This document shows positions 15,663 to 25,689 of a stretch of DNA of 64,000 nucleotides, one piece after another. Within the stretch, counting starts at the first letter, position 1; the number at the start of each line of letters is the position of its first letter. The DNA is taken from positions 438,072-502,071 of the forward strand of contig NW_003130854.1 in assembly GCF_000003605.2 (NCBI RefSeq). Reading direction: 5' to 3'. The notes below the pieces were generated by a model, which saw only the letters and a program-made list of their open reading frames with translations, had not been told where the DNA came from and did no database searches. Origin of the DNA: Saccoglossus kowalevskii (lineage: Eukaryota > Hemichordata > Enteropneusta > Harrimaniidae). A program made the translations under genes and the position numbers.

Positions 15663-18641
15663 ATGCCGCACGCATTCTTCAACACTATACAATATAGTAT
15701 AAATACATTACCCGTCACATGTCGAAGTCACATGTCTACGTCATATGTATCCGAATTATTCATTACACTGACCCATGCTCTGATATTCAAAACACTTATT
15801 TGCAAAATTTGATGACTTTCCGGCTTCAGCTTCTTAGTAAACGGATTTGTGATGGATACTCTATAGTAACAAGAAAATGAATTACACCCACTTTTAACGT
15901 TGTCATTATGACTCATTGTTGTTTTTAGTTTAGTATCAATCGTCATTATTTTATTTTATTCTTTTACTGCGAAGGTTAAGAGGGGTATGGAACAAAACAG
16001 TCCGTGATAGTTATTTACGTTCCGGATTTACGTCCGCCTCTGGTTACGTCATCGGCAAACACATAAAGTGGACGGCAAAAGTTGAATGATGCTGAAATTG
16101 GAAACGGGGCACTTTATTGTGTGAATGTCAAATTTCTTTTCTAATCAGGAGTAAAGATGGAGTTATTATTAAGATAAGACGTGATTATGTCGGTCTGCTT
16201 TTAAGTCATAAAATCTCGCCTTTCATTCAGTGAATTTATTTATATCATCATATAACTATTTCTACAACGGAATAATAGATATATTGCAATGACGTCATTA
16301 CATCCGGGTGTGTTTTTGCAGGTCAAATTATTTGGTGTGCCCTCGGGCGTGACGTCATTCGTAAACTATATGAAGAGTCAAAATGTTCATGTTTCGTCAT
16401 CATCGAATTTACTGTACGGTCGGCGTGTATCCATGACAGCTGTCAGTGAAGTATCATTTCGTGCGTATATCATCTGTATATTATTTATTTAAATATATCA
16501 GGTCATTCACCGTGGCCTTAACACAGTCATCAAAGGGCTTGTTAATAGTCAGGAAGAACAATTTACTTTAACTTGAGCATGTATACCTGTGAATATCAGG
16601 AAATACATGTATTCGGATTATAGAATATGCTCGAAAGTACGTTCCGGCAAGGGAAATGGATTCTGTGGGTTTGCATTCGCTGTGGATCGATTGAATGTAC
16701 AACAGCTGCCAACACAGCGTGACGGTTTATTGCACGTTGATGCGCCTTCAAGGACGCCTTCCGTGCAGCGCGTGAGATTCGAAAGCGCTCCTAAACAGAA
16801 TGAAACATTACGGGAAAAGTATAAATTTAAACACAGAAACAAAAAAAAAGTATTAGTGTTAGAGACACTTATTCAGCTCTGCGTACATAACATTCACCTT
16901 CGTGCATATTGGAAATAGACCAGATAGAAAACGACACACCATATTCCCCCTCAGCCTATCATAAAGAGCGTAAAGTTGACGTCGGCGGATTGTAATCTAG
17001 GAATATTTTAACATGATGTCGTATATTCCCTGACCCAAGAGACGTCCATAATCGAGTTACCAATTGTCAGGGTCTATTTGTTAGATGGGGTTTTTTTTAT
17101 CGTTGAATTCTAATGCGACCTCGGTCAATATATTAACGTCATTGCGGATTAATTTCCGATAGTGGGAATTGTAGATAAAAGCAAATGTCGACGCCTTTGA
17201 GAAAGTAGCGGAAGAATGCGCACGGTCGAATAGTTTCAGCCTCGGATGTCACACGGCATTGATAAGACAGTGTGCACTTCAAGAAACGTGGCATTTTCAT
17301 TTAATTTAGAGAACTTGTTCAGTTGTCATGGTAACGTTTCATTGATTACTCTACTAGAAACCTATCAGAAGAATTGAGGATTCGACCATTAGTGTTTAAG
17401 GTGAAAGAGTCGAGTCAATCATAAACCTTTCGCCCTGTTTCATGCATACTATATAATATTTAATAGAATACTTCGCTATTTGAAAATCGATGTTAATGTT
17501 ATAGCACAGTCAGAGGGACTGTGGTTATAGAAAGCCGTGTCGCGTTGCGCCCAACCTGAATAGCAGTATGAAGGTATAAGTAGCTATTTGGCAAAGTGAA
17601 GCCCGGCATGCATTGCGGTACTCCGATGTGCGTTTCACTCGCATCGGTGTCTGCAGTGTTTAAATAGATGTTCACTTGATGTCAACATTTGTTGTGTGTC
17701 ATTGCAAAGTCACGTCGTCATTTTTTTGCCTCGGACCGGAAGCTGTACATATACATTTTGTATTTAATAGGTGAATGCATCTTGGGAATACTACCATCCG
17801 CAAGTGGCTTAATAAGGAAAGCGTCGATAATTACCCCCATTTAAATTAAAACTATTGAAGCGTTGACTTCCCTCTTTTAAAACGTGGTCACATGGGCTAG
17901 ATCGTATTATGCGCAGAATCTAATTACTGTTTGCTTCGTAAACTAATCAACTGGTGTTGTAATTGTGGCGTATCTGCTGATGCGTTCAGCTGATGATCGG
18001 CCACTATCATTGATTTCCAATACATATGCTTTGTTCGGAGAATGTTTCCCTAGAACATATCAGAATTCTAATCACATATCCAACGATTGTTGTGTAGTAG
18101 TGTGTTAACAATTCCGTCCTCTTTTTGATGCCATCTGTCATTTGCTAAGTTATTACTTTTCAGATAGTTAAATTTAAGCAGATTAAAAGGGGTTCAAATA
18201 AGATCATATCGTGGCAGAACAAAGTATAAAGACATAGCATCGGCGCCTTCGGTCACTGTTTTCTGACTTTGTTGCTGTAGGAGGGGATTCTGTAAGTCTA
18301 TAATAAAATAAGATGCTACCATCGTTTATCCCAGGGATTATAATGAATGATAATTATGTAAGATAAACAAGACTGGAATTTGAAAATTCCAGAGTGACAA
18401 CAGAGTTGACCTTTAGTGAAAGTGTTAATTATTGAGAGATACGACATTCTTTGTTCGTGTATATACTAGTAACATGTTTTACGACATAATTCAACAAAAT
18501 AACATTGCCAATGTGTTCATACATATAGTTATGTATAAGTAATTTTGCTTCACGGAAATCACGGAAAAAATTCTTCAATATATACCGGGTATTAATTCTA
18601 CAAGAAGCTCAGCGTATTTCTCAAAATGCTTATTATATAGG

Positions 18642-19844
18642 AAAGTCAGTGTTCTCCACGAGGGGTTTTAGCAGGGCGCAGCGCCCTGCATAGGAAGTCG
18701 TGCGCCCTGCATAGGTAGTCGTGCGCCCTGCATCGGTCAACAAGCGCCCTGCATTCACATTTCCCGTCCCGATCAAATATTCAGTGTTCTCCACGAGGTG
18801 TTTAAGAGGGGCGAAGCATCCCTCTTTAACTTATTTGCGCCCCTCTTCAATTTGTAGCGCCCATTTATTTATCTTCAGCACCCTCATTTGTTTTCGGTGA
18901 CAGGCTGTTTCACAGTCCCGGAAGATGTCCTAACGACGTTATTGAGAGACCTCTTATTAATTGACAGGCGATAAAACAAAGAACTAAGAGACAGATAGTG
19001 ACATAGGTGACAACTAGGACAATGGATTTGATGTCTGGGGAAAAACTGGCTAAATAAATGAACAAAAATCAATGAATGGATGCGTGAAGTGATTGTCACA
19101 AGCATTGCGTTAATCACGCAATGGGATAGTCAAAACAAGTTTTCCATCATTCCTGAATTAGCTGAGATACTTAAGAACAGGAGAACCAGCAACAATTTAT
19201 TGGTCCAATTACTTGTTACTTGCCTTTTATTGACGAAAAGTAAAAAAGAATCATCAAATAAATCACCAAAACAAAACATACGGTAAACACTGAAACAACA
19301 TGGATGTCACAGTATCCGATTTGACCTTTGTCCTCAGTACCCACAATGCAATCAACATAATGATTAATTTATTTACAGTCATCGGATTCGATTTTTTATT
19401 TTTTTATTTTAAACGGTAATTTTGTTATGTGAAAATATTTTTCTTCTTATTACTTGGGGTTTTCAACTATTACAATATCTCAGTGCATTTATAAAACCTA
19501 TGAAAATGGAAATATATGAAAGAAATATAAAAAAGAAATAAATGAAAGGCTAGAATTTCACAACTTGTTCCATTACACTTTTACAAAGAATAAAATTGAT
19601 ATTCTTCATTTGTCAAGATTTATATTTTTTTTTACACATCAAGTGGTCCAACTTATTCATCAAAATAATTCAAGAACATTAATATAGTACTTGTACACAG
19701 TATTTAATTGATGTAAATATATAAGTGCTAAGAATTTCCTTTGAAATGTTTGATTAGTATGCTAATTATATGCAAATTAAATATGCTAATTATATGCAAA
19801 TTAGCGCCCCTCTTTAAATTTTATTTGTGGAGAACACTGAAAGT
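18642..19844. mobile_element. 1.2-kb inverted-repeat DNA element with 5-bp target duplication
   Basis: The left end is CAGTGTTCTCCACGAGG at 18647 and the right end is GTGGAGAACACTG, finishing at 19839; these are inverted copies. AAAGT is found on both sides (18642-18646 and 19840-19844), as expected of a target-site duplication. A second left terminus (CAGTGTTCTCCAC, 18782) lies 135 bp inside, followed by AGAGGGGCGAAG, which pairs better with the right end (GCGCCCCTCTTT). So either one element sits within another or the left end was duplicated. The left part has repeated GCGCCCTGCAT words around 18680-18755. No transposase frame was found. The superfamily is not clear; 5-bp duplications do not fit hAT, piggyBac or Tc1. 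Confidence 0.65.
19758..19803. repeat. 24-bp duplication carrying two octamer (ATGCAAAT) words
   Basis: TATGCTAATTATATGCAAAT-TA is present twice without change (19758-19779 and 19782-19803) at the right end of the 1.2-kb inverted-repeat element. Each copy has ATGCAAAT, the POU-factor octamer, and CTAATTA, a homeodomain core. Confidence 0.85.
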
Positions 19845-20099
19845 TATGTGTTTAAATTCAAGAATATGAAAAACCCATAATCTCTACAAACATCTGCATA
19901 GTTTTCAATACATATATTGATTTAAAATATCGATTTTCCGAAAAATCCTAACTAACTTTACTTGGAAAATTTTGAATAAGAATACATTAATACAGAAATG
20001 TCTTGTTTGCATTGAAGTAAAACCGCCACAAAAGGAATCAAACTTAATTTCGCCTAAATTAATAAGTTTCTTTGAAAATCATATTATTCTGTAATATCG

Positions 20100-20165
20100 G
20101 TGGCGCCCTCCAGTGAACTATTACCATACAACTAATGAGGGCGCACTTCAAAAAACAGGGGCGAA
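20100..20165. repeat. Small GCGCCCTC/GAGGGCGC inverted fragment
   Basis: GGCGCCCTCCAGTG at 20102 and GAGGGCGCACTTC at 20138 form a short inverted pair. The wording is shared with the ends of the element at 18.65-19.84 kb and with a piece near 55.05-55.09 kb, so it may be a remnant of the same family. Confidence 0.3.
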
Positions 20166-20622
20166 AATGGTTGTTGACGAAAACGAATGCTTGTGATTAA
20201 GTGTACAGCATTTTTAATTCTACATAGCCGTATGTGTGATTGCACCATTTACATATCAAATTATATTGACGGGTACTGCAGTCAACACATGCTCTATGTT
20301 TGTTTGTTTGGGGTTGCTTGCGAATTACTGGCATCTACTCTCAATGGAGACGAAAGTTCTTATTACCTGCACTGTAGAGGACGACTCACAGTTAACGTGA
20401 TCCCATATTGACTTGAGCCTGTTGAGAGCCTTTGCAGCAAAATTTAAAATTTCCTATTTATTTTAATTACATTAGGGTGACCGTCTGTTATTAGTGCACA
20501 CATATTATATTTTTTGGTTCGAATGAAACAATATGGATAGACTCATGTTAATGTTGTTGTTTGGTATGGCTATGATATATTGTAATAACATTTTTTTGCA
20601 GCAACACTCATGATTGTAATGT

Positions 20623-20772
20623 TTAAGTGAGGGAGTCGTCACCTGCGCATGCGTCAGATGGCCATAGCGTGTCATGGTTTACAAACAAGCCTTTACGTTT
20701 TTAGCGTGTGTTGTTATCGTCGCTTGGGACTCAATTCCTGTAAGTGTGCAGGTGACGACCCTCCCGCTTTAA
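20623..20772. mobile_element. TTAA-flanked inverted-repeat element, piggyBac-type MITE, copy 1
   Basis: TTAA at 20623-20626 and 20769-20772 enclose 142 bp. The ends read GTGAGGGAGTCGTCACCTGC and, inverted, AGCGGGAGGGTCGTCACCTG, so the terminal repeats are about 20 bp. TTAA duplication is diagnostic for piggyBac-class insertion. The element is far too short to code. Its interior (TTTAGCGTGTGTTGTTATCG, then TCGCTTGGGACTCAATTCC) reappears inverted at 51.94-52.10 kb. Confidence 0.8.
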
Positions 20773-21013
20773 GGGCGTGGTCATTGCGCGGATCAACGAG
20801 TACAAGCTGAGACGTTACCATGCTTTAATTAGGTATTTTTTTAGGTGAGTGAAAGGTATCAAATGAGTCACCGGCGGTAATCAGGGCAGGTTGCGCCCAA
20901 GTCAAACCTCATACTTGTGATTCCCATTAGAAGAGCGCATTGGATTGTGGGAAAATCAATGTTTATCAACACAAATGTCGCACATGCTCAGCGCGACGAC
21001 TACCGCCCTTTAA
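20769..21013. mobile_element. Second TTAA-flanked element abutting copy 1
   Basis: Directly after copy 1, and using the same TTAA at 20769-20772, the sequence GGGCGTGGTCATTGCGCGGA starts. At the other end CGCGACGACTACCGCCC precedes TTAA at 21010-21013. Inverted, that end reads AGGGCGGTAGTCGTCGCGC, so the ends match in about two thirds of positions. This makes a 237-bp element of a related family sharing its boundary with its neighbour. Ends are more diverged than in copy 1. Confidence 0.55.
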
Positions 21014-22481
21014 AGATGTATTACTTGTGCTGCGGTCTAAATTGCTTTCCATTATAACACTGTTGCAGAATATACATCTGTTTTAGAGAGAAACCGAAAA
21101 TTAGGTTCGGACTACATTTGAAACAGCATTTCCATATTGATATTTGGTGATCAGAACTAACAGCATGTACTCAGCATGTTTTCCATTCAACTCACATAAA
21201 CACTGCGTTGATATTGGGAACACCAAGACTTGTCTCACTGGTGTGAGGCGCAGCTGAGGTAACAGGGGAAACAAATCTTGATAAGTCCAACGGCGTGGTT
21301 AATGATTGTGCTTGTTATATCCAAAGTCAGCTGGTGGGCACGTGGTAAGTAGTTTCGGATGAACAGCAAATCATTGCGTCAGGTCACGTGTTTATGTTAC
21401 GCAAGTCCAGGAGAAATCATAGAAATCCTAATATCTAAAAATTACAAATTCAAGGTCATCAAATGTATCAGAAATGACCATAATACCATCACTAAAGACT
21501 AAAGACCGACACAAGAGAGCTATGGACCCACAGCTACTTGTGTGTATCACAAATTTTTATACCTAGTAGTTTATTGTCAGAATTTTAGGGAAAAAATGAA
21601 GAAAAAAAACGCACAATATCTATAATAACTTTTGAATTAAAATAACGCATCCGGATTTTGAAATTTGACCAGGACACTTTCTTCAAAAGATCGTTAGGTT
21701 GAATATGACTTACAGTACATCATGATGACCTTGAGTTGGTGCCCCGGGAGCATTGTTTAACTCTACTTCACAGGAAACGAGTTCAGTTGTCTAGGCTCAA
21801 CTGAATATAAATATACATGCTCACTGCAAGTGCTCCTTGTTGTCATGGTTGCGCACATGAATGGTTCTATTTTAAAACTAGTAAACAAAACATGAACTTC
21901 AATATGTGTTCAAATTATCGTGTACTTTATTGATAAAGTTTATAGATAGTTGTATCATTCAAGTTTGTGGTAGTGATAATGATGATAGCGCCACCTACAG
22001 CGAAATTATATTGTTTCTGTCCGATGCTTTTTGCGGAATCACGATCGTTGGCATTCATACCAAAGATTATTAATTGAAAATTTGTTAGGATATCTGTGGG
22101 TGATAAGGAGAGTATCATCTTTTGACCATATTATGGATTAATTGAGGGAACACAATGAGTTCTATTTGAGTAGGATCTATAATATCACTGCTTTGAAAAG
22201 GAATGCACGTCATACACGTTATCACTGATTTGTCTTTGGATCATAGATGGTGACAGAACACAGACAAATAGTAATCACATTATGACGTCATAATTGTATC
22301 ACCCCAACCTTTCGCAAAACTATATTTTCCAATTTTTTTTTTTTAATCACCACAGCTGGGCCAGTCTGGGTAACATGAAACGTTTTTATTACATAAATAC
22401 TTGCTTTGAATGAACATACGATGCAATAGCACAGACATACTCGTGGGTGAATTTATATGTTTGCAGAGAGTAACAGCAGTT
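21014..22481. other. Intergenic, nothing recognised
   Basis: Ordinary AT-rich DNA between mobile elements; one CRE palindrome at 22283-22290. Confidence 0.5.
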
Positions 22482-22992
22482 GCGTTCACGTAAGTCGGGA
22501 CCCACATCGGTACTCACTCGGCTCGTGCCGAAATCCCGCCCTCATTCGTTGATCTGTTGGTTGACCCAAACATGGTAGACTATACGCATATGATGATAAT
22601 AATAATTACTTTATTGAAATCATGATATCCAGTTGTTGTTCCGGTATTTATAATGAATCATAGTGCACATGAACGGCAAAGAACTGTCTTTTTTTCGCGT
22701 CGATGTAGCATTACAAAAAGAAACCGGTTGCCAGCAGCACAGAAATATGCGTAGTCGCTGACAACTGTTTGCATTTATTTCATTCAATACTACAGCATCC
22801 GACCGTGTCTAGCTGCACTTCCTTCCATCGTCATTTCATAATTTTATGAATCAGCTCAGAGTAAGCTCTGAGGAATCAGGCAGCAAATCTCGGCAAGTGC
22901 CGATTTCCGATACCCAATCTCTATTGGGACCGAAATCGATTTGTTTTCGGTCTCGAGTCTCGGCACGTGCCAAGATCTGTAATGTGAACGTC
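22482..22992. mobile_element. Palindrome-rich element A
   Basis: The left end has GTTGCGTTCACGTAAGTC then GGCTCGTGCCGAAATC; the right end, inverted, has GACGTTCACATTACAGATC then TTGGCACGTGCCGAG. Both ends thus carry CGTTCAC followed by a CACGTGCC-type word. The right half is a chain of hairpins: ATCTCGGCAAGTGCCGAT, CCCAATCTCTATTGGG, ACCGAAATCG...TTTTCGGT. No frame of note. The ends are diverged, so limits are approximate. Confidence 0.45.
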
Positions 22993-23284
22993 ATTAGATT
23001 GAATCCAACATTAAAATATATTAGCACATTTTTCGGATACAACTGGTGAAGCTTTAAACTACTCGCACCTTCACCTTTGACTACATAGACTGCCCTCAAC
23101 GACATTCCAACTTCACAACAGCAGCGATGTCCCATGATGAGCATCTACTGCGTCACGTCAAAGAGCTTTTCAGAACAAACGTGTCTCTAACGTCAAACTG
23201 GTCCGGTCAGGTGTTGTACGTTGTAGCAACAACGACCCTGTAAAAGTCATAATATTTGAACAAATTTAATTTATGGCCCAACAA

Positions 23285-24362
23285 AAGTTGCGTTCACGCA
23301 CAGCTCCTTAGCACGGGCTAAGAGGTCAAATTCCTTAGCCCGTGCTAAGAAAACGTGCGTGAACGCTTAGCACGGGCTAAGGAATGCTAAATACGGGTTA
23401 AATCTGATCCGAATTTAAGACGCGGTCTAGACCTTAGCACGGGCTAACTAAGTATGCGCGAACGCTTAGCCCAGGGCTAAGCGCCCTCTGCGGCGACCTT
23501 TGGGTGTGAAAATTATCCCATGTTCGTATACTCGCTGGTTCCCGGCGTCCTTTGCGAATGGCAGGTAGGACGCAGGTAACTAGTAATCGCCATATTGTTC
23601 CATTTGGGCCGGTTTTCAGGCCGGAAGGAACGCGACTGGGTGACGTAATTTGAAAACATTCCAAGTTCCGTTTTGCGTAAACGTGTCTGTAATGCTACAA
23701 TAAAGCCATGCTCATACATACTGCCTGCTTAGATTTACAGATTTGATATGTTCTGTGCAAATTTATAACAAAAGAAACAATTCTTTTTATTCGCCCAACT
23801 TTCGAAAGCAAAAGGAAACCCCTGAACGGCCATGAGCGTAAGCGCTGACGTCAGGTAACTAAGGGAAATGGAACAAGCAACGAGAAAGTGATGTACCAAT
23901 CAGAATGCCAGAACCGTTACTAGTTACCGGCCTCTTGTGGCTTGGTACGCCATGACACTTGAGGCGGGAACCAGCCAAGTTCGTATAACGACAATATTCC
24001 ACCAGTCATTACTCCGCGCTCGCTTCCACACTAATTGGGTCACTGTAGTAGAGCGTACAGCAGCTCCAATCGTAGACAAAATAAATTTGGTTCGCTGTCT
24101 ACGACATGCATTAATAAAACTCTGTATTCTGTTAAGACCGTTGTATACTGTTTATGTGCATCCAAATGAGTTGGGTCCGTCTTCTCTCGCGTTACTGTGC
24201 ACGTCGCTTCGAAATTAGAACGAAACATGCCAGCAGCAGAAATAGAACCTCGCGCGTGTCATCCATTTTTCGTTCGTAAATAGCGGCTTACCAAAGGTCA
24301 CCGACTAATGGCACCCCTTAGCCCGTGCTAACGACTGGCCCTCCCTGTGCGTGGACGCAATT
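23285..24362. mobile_element. Palindrome-rich element B, about 1.1 kb, inverted ends
   Basis: Left end: GTTGCGTTCACGCACAGC, then CTTAGCACGGGCTAAG. Right end inverted: ATTGCGTCCACGCACAGG, then TTAGCACGGGCTAAG. The word TTAGCACGGGCTAA or its complement occurs at about 23308, 23332, 23369, 23433 and 24318, with a variant (TTAGCCCAGGGCTAA) at 23467, alternating in direction and forming nested hairpins. The central 800 bp has no recognisable protein. It includes a CRE palindrome at 23846. Non-autonomous DNA element is the likeliest reading. Confidence 0.6.
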
Positions 24363-24443
24363 GGGTCTAGCCGAAATGCAAATACGCTAGATAAGCCTAA
24401 ATCAGCTATAGTTTAGGGATTTATTTTTGCCCACTCGTATACT

Positions 24444-24830
24444 GCGTTCAGACGAGTGACTTGGCACGTACTAGTCGACTCGTGCCAACTAACACGTGCC
24501 GAAAACCTCGTCTGAGCAGTAAATGAACTATTGGGTCCGCTTCTTAAAAGTTTACATTGATTCCCGAAACTGTATATTATTGTTATTTCAAAAGATTGTA
24601 ATAATTCAAAAGACTGTACATGTTTCATATAACTGAAAAAATAGCAGTTTTTAACATGAAACATTGAGATAATTATGAAATTACTGTTGTGATTTCGGCT
24701 AAAACCGAGTGGGTCCCATTACGGTGTCGCGTCTGACTGAACGCAGCGGTAACGGCGATAATCTATTTGCCAGCTTTGGGGTTTACATCTTTACGGTACG
24801 TGCTGAGTGCCCGTCTGAACGTGGCTAATA
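24444..24830. mobile_element. Palindrome-rich element C, about 0.38 kb
   Basis: The left end TGCGTTCAGACGAGTGACTT then GGCACGTACTAG matches the inverted right end CCACGTTCAGACGGGCACTC then AGCACGTACCG. Inside are GTCGACTCGTGCC and CACGTGCCGAAAACC. The layout is the same as in elements A and B: CGTTCA near the tip and a CACGT word 15-20 bp further in. No coding capacity. Confidence 0.5.
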
Positions 24831-25171
24831 CTAGTATACAACTGGATAAGATCTGTAATAGCAAGCTGTTTATGGCAATTAATTGTGGTAGTTTTTGTAC
24901 GACGTGCTAGTATTTCTTCCTGTATTTACCATTTTTGTTCAATGCAACCATTTTAATTACCCCAAGGAAATGTTTGTTCAGATCATGATTGACAAAAAGT
25001 TACATAATAAATACAGACATCTGTGTTTGACCGCCATCCAACGGGAAGACGGACACATTATGGTGAATTTCATGTTGTTTTTCTGCTTGATCATAGGTCA
25101 GTTAACCGACCTAGTATAAAGATTGAACTTCGACTTGTATACAGTTTCCTGTTTATTTGTTGGTGTTTTTC

Positions 25172-25522
25172 NNNNNNNNNNNNNNNNNNNNNNNNNNNNN
25201 NNNNNNNNNNNNNNNNNNNNNNNNNNNNNNNNNNNNNNNNNNNNNNNNNNNNNNNNNNNNNNNNNNNNNNNNNNNNNNNNNNNNNNNNNNNNNNNNNNNN
25301 NNNNNNNNNNNNNNNNNNNNNNNNNNNNNNNNNNNNNNNNNNNNNNNNNNNNNNNNNNNNNNNNNNNNNNNNNNNNNNNNNNNNNNNNNNNNNNNNNNNN
25401 NNNNNNNNNNNNNNNNNNNNNNNNNNNNNNNNNNNNNNNNNNNNNNNNNNNNNNNNNNNNNNNNNNNNNNNNNNNNNNNNNNNNNNNNNNNNNNNNNNNN
25501 NNNNNNNNNNNNNNNNNNNNNN
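25172..25522. other. Assembly gap, 351 N
   Basis: Unknown bases. Any open frames across it are artefacts. Confidence 1.
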
Positions 25523-25680
25523 CAAATAACATGTAATTGCCTCGGTCTTCCGTTTCCGGGGAGAGGTAGGAGGGCTTTTCGGTACCCAACCTTGAAAGGT
25601 ATACTTAACGACACGTCATCAATGAACATATGAACTAATCGAATTGCAATAAAAGATAAAAAAAAAAAAGAAAAAAAAAA
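25523..25680 (+). mobile_element. Possible 3' end of an inserted element: AATAAA plus poly(A)
   Basis: The segment after the gap is open for about 36 codons (..CLGLPFPGRGRRAFRYPTLK.. ending SMNI and a stop at 25631-25633). AATAAA follows at 25648-25653 and an A-rich run at 25658-25680. Stop, signal, poly(A) in 50 bp suggests the end of a retroposed transcript or LINE whose body lies in the gap. I do not recognise the peptide. Confidence 0.3.
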
Positions 25681-25689
25681 GCAGGGCGC

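Larger units (their letters stand above)
13010..18641. other. Presumed intergenic or intronic DNA
   Basis: Apart from the CpG patch at 14.2-14.4 kb and the ACGTCA-type cluster at 15.5 kb, I see nothing definable. CRE palindromes at 16290 and 16350. The longest open frame (16589-16918 +, 109 codons) has no recognisable domain and is lysine/arginine rich near its end; I do not call it. Confidence 0.5.

Noticed and set aside
16589-16918. 109-codon open frame with basic C-terminus
   Set aside because: No recognisable motif; the antisense strand is open too over the same stretch, which suggests base composition and not selection.
23937-24228. Opposed 93- and 62-codon frames in element B, checked as a possible transposase remnant
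   Set aside because: No DDE/D or DNA-binding motif seen; both strands open, so composition is the simpler explanation.
25023-25633. Open frames of 137-168 codons on both strands
   Set aside because: They consist mainly of the unknown bases of the assembly gap.
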